From Sphingomonas alpina (GTDB lineage: Bacteria > Pseudomonadota > Alphaproteobacteria > Sphingomonadales > Sphingomonadaceae): 64,000 bases of DNA. The DNA is taken from contig NZ_CP061038.1 in NCBI RefSeq assembly GCF_014490665.1, forward strand, positions 4,114,501 to 4,178,500, in the 5' to 3' direction. This document shows positions 44,392-54,085 of the stretch, in pieces. Under the pieces are notes generated by a model. That model saw only the letters and a program-made list of their open reading frames with translations, ran no database searches and was not told the origin of the DNA. The position numbers were made by a program, and so were the translations under genes. Every line of letters begins with the position of its first letter. Within the stretch, counting starts at the first letter, position 1.

Positions 44392-44630
44392 TGCCATTCG
44401 TCAGCATCCGCATATCGGGAACCGCGACGCGCGATCAGAAAGCGGGGATCGTCGCCGACGTCACCGCATCCCTGGTCTCGCGCCTCGGCAAGAACCCGGC
44501 TGCGGTGCAGGTCGTGATCGAAGAAGTGTCGACGGAGAATTACGGCGCAGGTGGTCAGTTGATCGCCGATCGTGACACTCCCTCATCGGCACCGTCGAGG
44601 GAGGACGCGCATGCGGTTCCCTCACAATGA
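44391..44630 (+). CDS. 4-oxalocrotonate tautomerase family protein
   Basis: The protein has 79 residues. The Met-Pro start (MPFVSIRISG) supplies the catalytic N-terminal Pro after Met removal. QKAGIVADVTASLVSRLGKN, AVQVVIEEVSTENYGAGGQL follow the tautomerase pattern. About 17 residues beyond the usual end look like non-conserved read-on. The start overlaps the nusA stop (TAATG), so this gene is inserted in the nusA-ylxR junction of the operon. Confidence 0.88.
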   Translation: MPFVSIRISGTATRDQKAGIVADVTASLVSRLGKNPAAVQVVIEEVSTENYGAGGQLIADRDTPSSAPSREDAHAVPSQ

Positions 44631-44702
44631 CGCGCTAGGGCTACAGACATTCCCTCACCGCTCCGGACTGGCTCCGGGGTTCGCAGCGATGCGAGTGGAG
44701 GC

Positions 44703-45446
44703 GTGCGCATGACCGCCGCTGACCCGATTCGCCGCTGCATCCTGCTCGGCGACCGCGCGCCGCGCCATGCGCTGGTGCGGCTGGCCCTGTCGCCGGACGG
44801 CGACATTCTCCCCGATGTCCGCGCCAAGGCGCCAGGCCGTGGGGCGTGGATTGGCGTGACCCGGACCGAACTCGAGGCCGCGATAAAGAAGGGCAAGCTG
44901 AAAGGCGCGCTCGCGCGTGCCTTCAAGACCGGACCGATCATCGTACCCGACGACCTGCCGACAAAGATTGAGGCGGCGCTGGAACGCGCGGCGCTCGACC
45001 GGCTCGGGCTCGAATCGCGGTCCGGCGGCCTGTTCTCCGGCTCCGACAAGATCGAGACCGCCGCCCGCGCGGGCAAGCTTCATCTGCTGCTGCATGCGTC
45101 CGACGCAGGCACCGACGGCAACCGCAAGCTCGACCAGGCATGGCGCGTCGGCAACGACGAAGAAGGCAGCGACCGCAGGGGGTTGGTTCTGCCGGTTCCG
45201 CGCACCATATTGGCCGTGGCACTAGGCCGCCAGAATGTGGTACATATCGGCCTGACTGATCCCGATGCAGCCAAGAGGGTGAGCGAAGCGCTTCACCGCT
45301 GGCTGCATTTCATCGGCCCTGACCCATCTCCCGTGCCTTGCGAAACGGCCTCGCAGGGCGCATCGCCGTCTGAATCCGGGAACGGAAACGACGCCGACGA
45401 CCAAGTGAACGATCCGGCCGACGAGAATTACGAGGAATCCGAGTGA
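44703..45446 (+). CDS. ylxR: YlxR (DUF448) RNA-binding protein with C-terminal L7Ae-like domain
   Basis: The protein has 247 residues. The N-terminal YlxR fold shows PIRRCILLGDRAPRHALVRL (the GRGAW-type element is APGRGAWIGV). The second half (FSGSDKIETAARAGKLHLLL, HASDAG, IGLTDPDAAKRVSEALHRWL) resembles the ribosomal L7Ae-like domain fused to YlxR in alphaproteobacteria. An acidic tail ends it. The start is GTG 44703 or the ATG two codons later. The stop overlaps infB (GTGA). Confidence 0.92.
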   Translation: MRMTAADPIRRCILLGDRAPRHALVRLALSPDGDILPDVRAKAPGRGAWIGVTRTELEAAIKKGKLKGALARAFKTGPIIVPDDLPTKIEAALERAALDRLGLESRSGGLFSGSDKIETAARAGKLHLLLHASDAGTDGNRKLDQAWRVGNDEEGSDRRGLVLPVPRTILAVALGRQNVVHIGLTDPDAAKRVSEALHRWLHFIGPDPSPVPCETASQGASPSESGNGNDADDQVNDPADENYEESE

Positions 45447-48166
45447 GCGATACGGACAACGAGAAGCCGAAACTGGTCATGCGCGCACCGCTGGGGGTGA
45501 AGCGCACGGTCGAGACTGGCCAGGTGAAGCAGAGCTTCAGCCATGGCCGCCAGAACACCGTGCAGGTGGAAGTGAAGCGCCGCCGTATCCTCGGTCCGGC
45601 CGCAACCCCAGCCGCGCCGGTCGTCGAGGAAACGGCAGCCCCTGCTCCGGTAGCCCCGCGGCCCGCCCCGCCGCCGCCTGCTCCGGTCTCGCCCGCGAAT
45701 TCCCTGCTGTCGCGTCAGGAGCTTCAGGCGAAGCTGCTGCGCGAGGCCGACGAATCGCGCATGAACGCGCTGGAGGAATCGCGTCGCCGCGAGGAGCGCG
45801 AGCGCATCGAAGCGGCCGAGGAAGCCCGGCGCCGCGCCGAGGAAGCGCGCCTTGCCGGCGATGCCCCCGATTCGCCCGCAGCGCCCGAGCCGGCTCCGAC
45901 GCCCGAGCCGGCCCCGGAACCGACTCCAGTCGAAGCCGCAGCACCCGTGCCTGTGCCCACTCCAGTGGCCGCCGCTCCGGCAGCGCCCGTTGCTGCACCG
46001 CCGCCACCGCCTCCACCGCCCCCGCCCGCGCCGATCGAGATCACGCTCGACCCGAGCATGCCGGCGCCGCGTCGGTTCACCCCGGTCGCACGTCCGGAAC
46101 GCCCGCGTCCGCCGCCTCCGCCGCCGCCTGCCCCGGCAGCACCGGCGCCGGCTGCGACCGCCAGCACGGCCAACAACAACGCACCGCCGGCTCCCGCTGG
46201 TGTCGGTATCAAGCGCGCCGGAGAGACCGTGCCGCGCGCCGCCCTGCGCGACCGCAAGGGCGACGATCGCCGTACTGCCGGCAAGCTGACCGTCAACCGC
46301 GCGCTCGGCGACGGTGACGGCGCGCGTGCCCGCAGCCTCGCGGCGCTGAAGCGTGCTCGTGAAAAGGAACATCGCCGGATGGGCGGCCCGCGCGAAGCGC
46401 AGGCCAAACAGATCCGCGACGTCGTCGTGCCGGAAGCGATCACCGTTCAGGAACTCGCCAATCGCATGGCGGAAAAGGGCGCCGACCTGGTCAAGGCATT
46501 GTTCAAGATGGGCATGCCCGTCACGATCAACGCGACGATCGACCAGGACACCGCCGAACTGCTGGTGACCGAATTCGGCCACAACATCACGCGCGTCAGC
46601 GATTCGGACATCGATCTCGCGATCGAAACCGATGCCGATGCCGATGAGACGCTGCAGCCGCGTCCGCCGGTCGTCACGATCATGGGCCATGTCGATCACG
46701 GCAAGACGAGCTTGCTCGACGCGCTGCGCGGCACCGATGTCGTGAAGGGCGAGGCCGGTGGCATCACCCAGCATATCGGCGCCTATCAGGTCACGCTGAA
46801 GGACAAGTCGAAGGTCACGTTCCTCGACACGCCGGGCCATGAGGCCTTTACCGAAATGCGTGCGCGTGGCGCCAATGTGACGGATATCGTCGTGCTGGTC
46901 GTCGCCGCCGATGACGGGCTGAAGCCGCAGACGATCGAGGCGATCAACCACACCAAGGCGGCCGGCGTGCCGATGATCGTGGCGATCAACAAGATCGACA
47001 AGCCCGACGCCAACCCGCAAAAGGTGCGCGAAGCGCTGCTCCAGTACGAAGTGATCGTCGAGGAAATGTCCGGCGATGTGCAGGACGTCGAAGTCTCCGC
47101 CTTGCAGAAGACGGGTCTCGACGAACTGGTCGAGAAAATCCAGCTCCAGGCCGAACTGCTCGAACTGAAGGCCAATCCGAATCGCGCCGCCGAAGGCACA
47201 GTGATCGAGGCGAAGCTCGACAAGGGCCGCGGCCCGGTCGCGACGATCCTGGTCAATCGTGGCACGCTCAAGGTCGGCGACATCTTCGTCGTCGGCGCCG
47301 AGAGCGGCAAGGTCCGCGCAATGACCAATGACAAGGGTCAGCAGATCAAGGAAGCCGGCCCGTCGATGCCGGTCGAAGTGCTCGGCCTATCCGGCGTGCC
47401 GCGCGCCGGCGATCCGCTGTCGGTAGTCGAGAACGAGGCACGCGCCCGCGAGGTCGCGGAATATCGTCAGAGCGTGATCACCAACAAGCGCACGACGTCG
47501 GCTCCGGCCAGCCTGGAGAGCATGTTCTCCGCGCTCAAGGACAAGCAGGCGATCGAATATCCGCTGGTGGTCAAGGCCGACACGCAAGGGTCGGTCGAGG
47601 CGATCGTCGCGTCGATCAACAAGATCTCGACCGACGACATCAAGGCGCGCGTGCTCCATTCGGGAGTCGGCGGCATCACCGAGAGCGACGTGACCCTGGC
47701 CGGTGCCAGCGGCGCGCCGATCATCGGCTTCAATGTCCGCGCCAACGCCAAGGCGCGCGAGATCGCCGAACGCCAGAAGGTCGCGCTCAAATATTATGAC
47801 GTGATCTACGACCTGATCGACGAGATTCGCTCGGGCATGGCGGGCGAGCTTGGCCCCGAGGCGTTCGAAACGGTCGTCGGCCGCGCGGAAATCCGCGAAG
47901 TCTTCTCGGCCGGCAAGCATGGCAAGGCGGCGGGCCTGCTCGTCACCGAAGGCATCATCCGCAAGGCGCTCAAGGCGCGCATCACGCGCGAAGATGTCAT
48001 CATCTATCAGGGCGAGATCGCATCCTTGCGTCGCTTCAAGGATGATGTGGCGGAAGTCCGTGCGGGCCTGGAGTGCGGCGTGACGTTCACGCAGAACTTC
48101 GTCGACATCAAGCCCGGCGACTTCCTCGAAACCTTCGAGGTCGAGCTGCGCGAACGGACGCTGTAA
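45443..48166 (+). CDS. infB: Translation initiation factor IF-2
   Basis: The protein has 907 residues, starting at GTG 45443. A long Pro/Ala-rich and charged N-terminal region (about residues 60-280) precedes the IF2-N module (ITVQELANRMAEKGADLVKA). The GTPase domain begins with VVTIMGHVDHGKTSLLDALR (G1 at about residue 415), then DTPGHEAFTEMRARG (G3) and NKIDKPDANPQ (G4). Domains II-IV end in FVDIKPGDFLETFEVELRER. It brings fMet-tRNA to the 30S subunit. Confidence 0.98.
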   Translation: MSDTDNEKPKLVMRAPLGVKRTVETGQVKQSFSHGRQNTVQVEVKRRRILGPAATPAAPVVEETAAPAPVAPRPAPPPPAPVSPANSLLSRQELQAKLLREADESRMNALEESRRREERERIEAAEEARRRAEEARLAGDAPDSPAAPEPAPTPEPAPEPTPVEAAAPVPVPTPVAAAPAAPVAAPPPPPPPPPPAPIEITLDPSMPAPRRFTPVARPERPRPPPPPPPAPAAPAPAATASTANNNAPPAPAGVGIKRAGETVPRAALRDRKGDDRRTAGKLTVNRALGDGDGARARSLAALKRAREKEHRRMGGPREAQAKQIRDVVVPEAITVQELANRMAEKGADLVKALFKMGMPVTINATIDQDTAELLVTEFGHNITRVSDSDIDLAIETDADADETLQPRPPVVTIMGHVDHGKTSLLDALRGTDVVKGEAGGITQHIGAYQVTLKDKSKVTFLDTPGHEAFTEMRARGANVTDIVVLVVAADDGLKPQTIEAINHTKAAGVPMIVAINKIDKPDANPQKVREALLQYEVIVEEMSGDVQDVEVSALQKTGLDELVEKIQLQAELLELKANPNRAAEGTVIEAKLDKGRGPVATILVNRGTLKVGDIFVVGAESGKVRAMTNDKGQQIKEAGPSMPVEVLGLSGVPRAGDPLSVVENEARAREVAEYRQSVITNKRTTSAPASLESMFSALKDKQAIEYPLVVKADTQGSVEAIVASINKISTDDIKARVLHSGVGGITESDVTLAGASGAPIIGFNVRANAKAREIAERQKVALKYYDVIYDLIDEIRSGMAGELGPEAFETVVGRAEIREVFSAGKHGKAAGLLVTEGIIRKALKARITREDVIIYQGEIASLRRFKDDVAEVRAGLECGVTFTQNFVDIKPGDFLETFEVELRERTL

Positions 48167-48173
48167 CCCATCA

Positions 48174-48199
48174 CCCTCTCCCCCATGCGGGGGAGAGGG
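48174..48199. terminator. Perfect 11-bp hairpin between infB and rbfA
   Basis: CCCTCTCCCCC and GGGGGAGAGGG enclose ATGC. There is no T-run after it, and the rbfA ribosome-binding site (GTAGGA) follows directly, so it is more likely an attenuator, processing site or mRNA stabiliser than a full stop. Confidence 0.55.
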
Positions 48200-48211
48200 G
48201 GTAGGAATGAT

Positions 48212-48613
48212 ATGAAGTCAGCCGAAACTCCCGAAGCCCGCTCCGTCCGCGTCCTGCGCGTGGGCGAACAGATGCGTCACACGCTGTCGGACATCCTTGC
48301 CCGCGGCGATGTGCATGACGAGACGCTGGCCAAGCATCTCGTCACGGTGACTGAGGTGCGCATGTCGCCCGACCTGCGCCATGCGACAGTGTTCGTGAAG
48401 CCGCTGCTCGGCAAGGACGAGGATGCAGTGCTCAAGGCGCTGCGCACCAACACCGCCTATCTGCAACGCGAGGCAGCCGCGCGAGTGAAGATGAAATATG
48501 CCGCCAAGCTGAAGTTCCTCGCCGATGAGAGCTTTGACGAGGGCAGCCATATCGATCAGCTGCTGCGCACGCCGCATGTTGCGCGAGATCTCGATACCGC
48601 CAGCGACGATTGA
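48212..48613 (+). CDS. rbfA: Ribosome-binding factor A
   Basis: The protein has 133 residues from ATG 48212 with GTAGGAATGAT upstream. The KH-like core shows [40 protein letters not shown] and [20 protein letters not shown], all typical. It matures the 16S rRNA 5' end and is needed for cold growth. The N-terminus is ten residues longer than in E. coli, which is common in alphaproteobacteria. Confidence 0.96.
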   Translation: MKSAETPEARSVRVLRVGEQMRHTLSDILARGDVHDETLAKHLVTVTEVRMSPDLRHATVFVKPLLGKDEDAVLKALRTNTAYLQREAAARVKMKYAAKLKFLADESFDEGSHIDQLLRTPHVARDLDTASDD

Positions 48614-48645
48614 CTCCCGAATCCGGCAGGACCCATCTTGCTGGG

Positions 48646-49140
48646 ATGAACGACCACTACGACTTCCGTCCCGCGACCGCCGCCGACCTGCCGATGTTGC
48701 GCGTGTGGCTCGAAACGCCCGAGGTCGTGCGCTGGTGGGGCGATCCGGACGAACAGGAAACTTTGCTACGCGAGGATCTCGACGAACCCGGCATGACGAT
48801 GTGGATCGTCAGCCATGACGGTCACCCGTTCGGCTATGCCCAGCATTATGAGGTGCATCGCTGGCCGCAGCCGCATTTCCAGGCGATGCCCGCCGACACG
48901 GTCGCGATCGATGCGTTCATCGGCGTGCCCGACATGATCGGCGGCGGGCATGGTTCGGCGTTCTTGCGGCAATTGGCGGAACGATTGCTCGCCGAAGGTG
49001 CGCCATGTGTCGCGATCGATCCCGATGCGGCCAATCTCCGGGCGCGCCGCGCCTATGCGCGGGCAGGATTCGTCGAACAGGGTCTGGTCGCGGGCGATGA
49101 CGGCGACGATATGCTGATGATCTTCGCGACCGGCGATTGA
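48646..49140 (+). CDS. GNAT acetyltransferase, AAC(6')-like
   Basis: The protein has 164 residues. LPMLRVWLETPEVVRWWGDP, FGYAQHYEVHRWPQPHF, AIDAFIGVPDMIGGGHGSAF (acetyl-CoA loop GGGHGS) and AIDPDAANLRARRAYARAGF resemble aminoglycoside 6'-N-acetyltransferase-type GNATs. Sequence similarity of this kind does not prove drug resistance. Met 48646 is preferred over a TTG at 48610. It lies just after rbfA, in a position where many genomes go directly to truB. Confidence 0.87.
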   Translation: MNDHYDFRPATAADLPMLRVWLETPEVVRWWGDPDEQETLLREDLDEPGMTMWIVSHDGHPFGYAQHYEVHRWPQPHFQAMPADTVAIDAFIGVPDMIGGGHGSAFLRQLAERLLAEGAPCVAIDPDAANLRARRAYARAGFVEQGLVAGDDGDDMLMIFATGD

Positions 49141-49171
49141 TCGCAACGGCCCTGCGTGGAACAAGCGCGGC

Positions 49172-49756
49172 ATGGCCAAGCTCTATTTCTACTACGCCTC
49201 GATGAATGCGGGGAAATCGACCACCCTGTTGCAGGCGGATTTCAATTATCGCGAGCGCGGCATGCGCACGATATTGTTCACTGCTGCGATCGACGACCGG
49301 TTCGAAGCGGGTACCGTCACGTCTCGCATCGGTCTTGGCGCGGATGCGATCGCGTTCGAGCGTGACACCGATCTGATCGCGATCGTCCACCGCGCGGGCG
49401 AAGCGCTGCCCGCTTGCGTGCTAGTCGATGAGGCGCAGTTTCTGACCGCCGCGCAAGTCGATCAGCTTGCCGTGCTTGCCGACATGCACGGCGTTCCGGT
49501 GCTCGCTTATGGCCTGCGTACCGATTTCCAGGGACGGCTGTTCGAAGGTTCGGCGCGGCTGCTCGCGATTGCCGATTCGTTGATCGAGATCAAATCGGTC
49601 TGCGAATGCGGGCGCAAGGCGACGATGAATCTGCGCGTCGATTCCGATGGCCGCGCGATCGCCGAAGGGAAACAGACCGAAATTGGCGGCAATGACCGCT
49701 ATGTCGCGATGTGCCGCAAACATTTCTCGGCAGCATTCATGCGCGCTGTGGGTTGA
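49172..49756 (+). CDS. tdk: Thymidine kinase
   Basis: The protein has 194 residues and is of the type II (bacterial TK1-like) class. The P-loop is YYASMNAGKSTTLLQADFNY; the DEAQ motif is VLVDEAQFLTAAQVDQLAVL; the lasso-type substrate loop follows at AYGLRTDFQGRLFEGSARLL. Zn ligands include Cys in CECGRKATMNLRVD and the C-terminal CRKHF. It salvages thymidine. Its placement between rbfA and truB is unusual. Confidence 0.96.
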   Translation: MAKLYFYYASMNAGKSTTLLQADFNYRERGMRTILFTAAIDDRFEAGTVTSRIGLGADAIAFERDTDLIAIVHRAGEALPACVLVDEAQFLTAAQVDQLAVLADMHGVPVLAYGLRTDFQGRLFEGSARLLAIADSLIEIKSVCECGRKATMNLRVDSDGRAIAEGKQTEIGGNDRYVAMCRKHFSAAFMRAVG

Positions 49757-49761
49757 GCGCG

Positions 49762-50658
49762 ATGCATGGCTGGATCATCCTCGACAAGCCCATTGGGCTT
49801 GGCTCGACTCAGGCCGTCTCAGCGGTGAAGCGTGCGTTGCGCACCGGCGATTACGGCAAGTTCAAGGTCGGACATGGTGGCACGCTCGACCCGCTCGCGT
49901 CAGGCGTGCTGCCGATCGCGGTTGGCGAGGCGACCAAGCTCGCCGGCCGGATGCTGGACAGCGACAAGGTGTACGACTTTACCATCGGGTTCGGGGTGCA
50001 GACCGATACGCTGGATGCCGAAGGTGTCGAAATCGCAGCCTCCGACAAGCGCCCGACCCTGCCACAAGTCGAAGCGATATTGCCGCGCTTTACCGGGCCG
50101 ATCGATCAGGTGCCGCCGGCCTATTCCGCACTCAAGGTGGATGGCGAGCGCGCCTATGACCTGGCACGAGCAGGCGAGGATGTGGTGCTGGCGAGTCGGG
50201 CCGTCGTGATTCATGCGCTGAGCACCTCCCCGGCGCTTCGTGCCGAAGAGGCGCTCAGTGAAATCACCCTTACCGCCCATGTCTCCAAGGGCACCTATAT
50301 CCGCAGCCTCGCGCGCGACATCGCACTCGCGCTCGGCACGGTCGGGCATGTCACCATGCTGCGCCGCATCAAGGCCGGTCCGTTCACGCTGGCCGACTCG
50401 ATATCGCTGGACAAATTGGCCGAACTCGCTATTGCGCGCGGGCTTGAACAGATACTCCTGCCGTTGAGGGCGGGGCTGGACGACATCCCGGCTCTATCCC
50501 TCACCCCCGATCAGGCAGGGGCGCTCCGCCAGGGGCGTGTTCTGACCGGGATTGCCAGAGACGATGGCCTCCACTTCGCGATGCTGGACGATGTTCCGGT
50601 CGCTCTGGTCGAGGTTCGGGGCCAATCGGTCCTGGTCGTGCGAGGCTTCAACCTATGA
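49762..50658 (+). CDS. truB: tRNA pseudouridine(55) synthase
   Basis: The protein has 298 residues from ATG 49762. [20 protein letters not shown] opens the protein; the catalytic Asp is in [40 protein letters not shown] and [20 protein letters not shown] are standard motifs. It makes pseudouridine 55 in the tRNA T-loop. It starts five bases after tdk. Confidence 0.97.
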   Translation: MHGWIILDKPIGLGSTQAVSAVKRALRTGDYGKFKVGHGGTLDPLASGVLPIAVGEATKLAGRMLDSDKVYDFTIGFGVQTDTLDAEGVEIAASDKRPTLPQVEAILPRFTGPIDQVPPAYSALKVDGERAYDLARAGEDVVLASRAVVIHALSTSPALRAEEALSEITLTAHVSKGTYIRSLARDIALALGTVGHVTMLRRIKAGPFTLADSISLDKLAELAIARGLEQILLPLRAGLDDIPALSLTPDQAGALRQGRVLTGIARDDGLHFAMLDDVPVALVEVRGQSVLVVRGFNL

Positions 50659-50677
50659 CGATGTCGAAGGAAAATGC

Positions 50678-50947
50678 ATGACGATCACCGCAGAGCGCAA
50701 GGACGCGCTCGTCAAGGAACATGGCCGCGTCGAAGGCGACACCGGCAGCCCCGAAGTCCAGGTCGCGATCCTCACCGAGCGCATCCGCAACCTGACCGAG
50801 CACTTCAAGGGCCACAAGAAGGACAATCATTCGCGCCGCGGGCTGCTGATGATGGTCAACAAGCGCCGCAGCTTGCTCGACTATCTCCGCCACAAGGACG
50901 GCCAGCGCTATACCGATCTCATCGCGAAGCTCGGGCTTCGCAAGTAA
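50678..50947 (+). CDS. rpsO: 30S ribosomal protein S15
   Basis: The protein has 89 residues. [60 protein letters not shown] and [20 protein letters not shown] are standard S15. ATG 50678 follows AAGGAAAATGC. It is followed by an intrinsic terminator and then pnp. Confidence 0.98.
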   Translation: MTITAERKDALVKEHGRVEGDTGSPEVQVAILTERIRNLTEHFKGHKKDNHSRRGLLMMVNKRRSLLDYLRHKDGQRYTDLIAKLGLRK

Positions 50948-50952
50948 CACGG

Positions 50953-50976
50953 ACGGCCCCCGGAAGGGGGCCGTTT
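50953..50976 (+). terminator. Intrinsic terminator after rpsO
   Basis: ACGGCCCCC and GGGGGCCGT form a 9-bp stem around GGAA, followed by TTTCGCT. The T-run is short. Read-through into pnp is likely, as in other bacteria. Confidence 0.8.
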
Positions 50977-51120
50977 CGCTATTCGGGAACCGGCAATTCG
51001 GCTGGTTTCCCCGAACCCCCTTCCCGCCGAATGAACGGCCAGTGGAAGGGACAAGCCGGGCCATTATCGGCTCGCAGATAGGCCCCGCGCGCATTGGGCG
51101 TGCGGAGTGAAGGAAATAAA

Positions 51121-53511
51121 ATGTTCGATACGAAAACTGTAAGCACCCAGTGGGGCGGCAAGACCCTCACGCTGGAAACGGGCCGCGTTGCCCGTCAGGC
51201 CGATGGCGCGGTCATCGCGACGCTCGGCGAAACCGTCGTGCTGTGCGCCGTCACTGCCGCCAAGTCGGTCAAGGAAGGGCAGGACTTCTTCCCCCTCACC
51301 GTCCATTACCAGGAAAAATTCTCGGCCTCGGGTCGCATCCCCGGCGGCTTCTTCAAGCGTGAACGCGGCGCGACCGAAAAGGAAACGCTGACCAGCCGCC
51401 TGATCGATCGTCCGATCCGCCCGCTGTTCCCGGAAGGCTTCTACAACGAGATCAACGTGATCTGCCAGGTTCTCAGCTATGACGGCGAGAACGAGCCCGA
51501 CATCCTCGCGATGGTCGCGGCGTCGGCGGCACTGACCATCTCGGGCGTGCCGTTCATGGGCCCGATCGGCGCAGCACGCGTCGGTTATGTCGATGGCGAA
51601 TACATCCTCAACCCGACCACCGAACTGACCAAGTCGGGCGAGCTCGACCTGGTCGTCGCCGCCACCGGCGATGCCGTGATGATGGTCGAATCCGAAGCCA
51701 AGGAGCTGTCGGAAGAGGTCATGCTCGGCGCTGTGCAGTTCGCGCACAAGGCATGCCGCGAGGTCGCCAACCTGATCATCGATCTGGCCGAGCAGGCCGC
51801 CAAGGATCCGTGGGAAATGGCCGCTCAGGCTGATCTCTCGGCCGCCAAGGACAAGCTCAAGAAGCTGATCGGCAAGGACATCGCCGCTGCTTACAAGGTG
51901 ACCGACAAGTCCAAGCGTTCGAACCTGCTCAACGAGGCACGCGCCAAGGGCAAGACCGCCTTCGCCGACGCCGCCCCGCAGGATCAGATGGCCGCCGGCA
52001 AGCTGATGAAGAAGCTGGAAGCGGAAATCGTGCGCGGCGCCATCCTCAAGGACGGCAAGCGCATCGACGGCCGCACCACCACGCAGATCCGTCCGATCGA
52101 AGCGATGGTGCATTTCCTGCCGCGCACCCATGGTTCGGCGCTGTTCACCCGCGGTGAGACGCAGGCGATCTGCACCACCACGCTGGGCACCAAGGAAAGC
52201 GAGCAGATGATCGACGGGCTGACCGGCCTGTCCTACGAAAACTTCATGCTGCACTATAACTTCCCGCCCTATTCGGTCGGTGAAGTGGGCCGCTTCGGCG
52301 CGCCGGGTCGTCGTGAAGTCGGTCATGGCAAGCTCGCCTGGCGCGCGCTGCACCCGGTGCTGCCGACCAAGGAAGAATTCCCCTACACGATCCGCGTTCT
52401 GTCGGACATCACCGAGTCGAACGGCTCGTCGTCGATGGCGACGGTGTGCGGCGGTTCGCTGAGCATGATGGACGCTGGTGTGCCGCTGAAGCGGCCGGTC
52501 TCGGGCATCGCGATGGGCCTGATCCTGGAGGGCAAGGACTTCGCCGTGATCAGCGACATCCTTGGCGACGAGGATCATCTCGGCGACATGGACTTCAAGG
52601 TCGCGGGCACGTCCGAGGGCATCACCACGATGCAGATGGACATCAAGATCGCCGGCATCACCGAAGAGATCATGCGCAAGGCTTTGGCCCAGGCCAAGGA
52701 AGGCCGCGCACACATCCTCGGCGAAATGGCCAAGGCACTCGACCATACCCGTGAAGAGCTGTCGGCTCATGCACCGCGCATCGAGACGATCACGATCGAC
52801 AAGTCGAAGATCCGTGACGTGATCGGCACCGGCGGCAAGGTGATCCGCGAGATCGTCGCCACCACCGGCGCCAAGGTCGACATCGACGATGAAGGCGTGA
52901 TCAAGGTGTCGTCGTCCGACACCGCGCAGATCGAAGCCGCTATCAAGTGGATCAAGGGTCTGGTCGAGGAAGCGGAAGTCGGCAAGGTCTATGACGGCAA
53001 GGTCGTCAACCTGGTCGATTTCGGTGCGTTCGTGAACTTCATGGGCGGCAAGGACGGTCTCGTCCATGTCTCCGAAATTCGCAACGAGCGTGTCGAGAAG
53101 GTCTCGGACGTTCTGAGCGAAGGCCAGGAAGTCAAGGTCAAGGTCCTCGAGATCGATCCGCGTGGCAAGGTTCGCCTGTCGATGCGCGTCGTCGACCAGG
53201 AAACGGGCGCCGAGCTGGAAGACAGCCGCCCGGCACGCGAACCGCGTGAAGGCGGCGACCGTGGTCCGCGCGGCCCGCGCCGTGACGGCGATGGTGGCCG
53301 TGGCCCCAGAGGCGAAGGCCGTGGCGATGGCGGTGGTCGTGGTGACGGCGGCGGCCGTGGTGACCGCGGTCCGCGTCGTGACGGCGGGGACCGTGGCCCG
53401 CGTCGCGACGGCGGTGGTGACCGTGGTCCGCGCCCCGAGCGTTCGGGCGGCAATGATGACGGCCCAGCGCCCGAGTTTGCACCGGCCTTCCTGACCGGCG
53501 ATCGCGACTAA
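51121..53511 (+). CDS. pnp: Polyribonucleotide nucleotidyltransferase (PNPase)
   Basis: The protein has 796 residues from ATG 51121, preceded by GAAGGAAATAAA. Two RNase PH domains ([40 protein letters not shown]), KH ([20 protein letters not shown]) and S1 ([20 protein letters not shown]) are in order. The last 80 residues are an Arg/Gly/Asp-rich tail (repeats such as [17 protein letters not shown]), unlike the short tail of E. coli PNPase. It degrades and polymerises RNA and may scaffold RNA or RhlE in a degradosome. Confidence 0.97.
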   Translation: MFDTKTVSTQWGGKTLTLETGRVARQADGAVIATLGETVVLCAVTAAKSVKEGQDFFPLTVHYQEKFSASGRIPGGFFKRERGATEKETLTSRLIDRPIRPLFPEGFYNEINVICQVLSYDGENEPDILAMVAASAALTISGVPFMGPIGAARVGYVDGEYILNPTTELTKSGELDLVVAATGDAVMMVESEAKELSEEVMLGAVQFAHKACREVANLIIDLAEQAAKDPWEMAAQADLSAAKDKLKKLIGKDIAAAYKVTDKSKRSNLLNEARAKGKTAFADAAPQDQMAAGKLMKKLEAEIVRGAILKDGKRIDGRTTTQIRPIEAMVHFLPRTHGSALFTRGETQAICTTTLGTKESEQMIDGLTGLSYENFMLHYNFPPYSVGEVGRFGAPGRREVGHGKLAWRALHPVLPTKEEFPYTIRVLSDITESNGSSSMATVCGGSLSMMDAGVPLKRPVSGIAMGLILEGKDFAVISDILGDEDHLGDMDFKVAGTSEGITTMQMDIKIAGITEEIMRKALAQAKEGRAHILGEMAKALDHTREELSAHAPRIETITIDKSKIRDVIGTGGKVIREIVATTGAKVDIDDEGVIKVSSSDTAQIEAAIKWIKGLVEEAEVGKVYDGKVVNLVDFGAFVNFMGGKDGLVHVSEIRNERVEKVSDVLSEGQEVKVKVLEIDPRGKVRLSMRVVDQETGAELEDSRPAREPREGGDRGPRGPRRDGDGGRGPRGEGRGDGGGRGDGGGRGDRGPRRDGGDRGPRRDGGGDRGPRPERSGGNDDGPAPEFAPAFLTGDRD

Positions 53512-53543
53512 GCATCTCGTCCAGCCAATAGGGCGGACAAAGG

Positions 53544-53574
53544 AAAGGGGCCCGGAGTGATCCGGGCCCCTTTT
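53544..53574 (+). terminator. Intrinsic terminator after pnp
   Basis: AAAGGGGCCCGGA and TCCGGGCCCCTTTT form a 13-bp stem with loop GTGA, ending in four T on the plus strand. It ends the large operon. Confidence 0.9.
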
Positions 53575-53621
53575 CCATGAGACTTTTTAATGAACCGGAG
53601 GACGAACGTCCCCCATCCGGG

Positions 53622-54074
53622 TCAGATCGACTCCAGATACCGTTCCATCGTCTCGGTAGCACTGTCCGACAGGCAGACGATCGTGCGACGGCCATCGGTC
53701 GGATCGGCCGAAAGGTCGACCAGCCCACGCTGCCGGAGCGTCGAAATCCAGCGCAATCCGCTGGTGGTCGGCACATCGGCGGCGATACAAGCACTCGTCG
53801 CCGAAACCATTCGCCGCTCTCGGCGTGCAACATACAGGTCGAGCAGCATATCCCAGGGCGGCTCGTGGAAGACGATCGAATGGGCGGCGAATGCCTTGGC
53901 GCGACGCCGGCGCGCGGAATAGAGCGATTTGGCACGCTGGAGCAGTTCATCATCGGCCAGCACCTCATCGTCTTCTTCGTCGATCAGTGCGGCAATCGGC
54001 GGCTTCTTCGCCATCCGTGCCGGTGCGCGAGCATAAGACCTGAACCCTTTCACTTCCTTCGGCTGCAACGACAT
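53622..54074 (-). CDS. MarR-like winged-helix DNA-binding protein
   Basis: The protein has 150 residues from ATG 54074, preceded by TTAAAGGGGACGATC. The C-terminal half is a MarR-type winged helix: PPWDMLLDLYVARRERRMVS, then SACIAADVPTTSGLRWISTL, RQRGLVDLSADPTDGRRTIV and a final helix. The N-terminal 60 residues are basic (FRSYARAPARMAKKP) and then acidic (DEEDDEVLADDEL). It is the last gene of a minus-strand run from chorismate mutase and may regulate that run. The regulated target is not visible. Confidence 0.8.
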   Translation of the reverse strand: MSLQPKEVKGFRSYARAPARMAKKPPIAALIDEEDDEVLADDELLQRAKSLYSARRRRAKAFAAHSIVFHEPPWDMLLDLYVARRERRMVSATSACIAADVPTTSGLRWISTLRQRGLVDLSADPTDGRRTIVCLSDSATETMERYLESI

Positions 54075-54085
54075 GATCGTCCCCT

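Noticed and set aside
42172..44397. 741-aa minus-strand ORF opposite rimP and nusA
   Set aside because: The plus strand encodes two unmistakable conserved proteins; the antisense ORF results from codon bias.
51064..53067. 667-aa minus-strand ORF opposite pnp
   Set aside because: PNPase fills the opposite strand with all expected domains; the antisense ORF has no recognisable domain.
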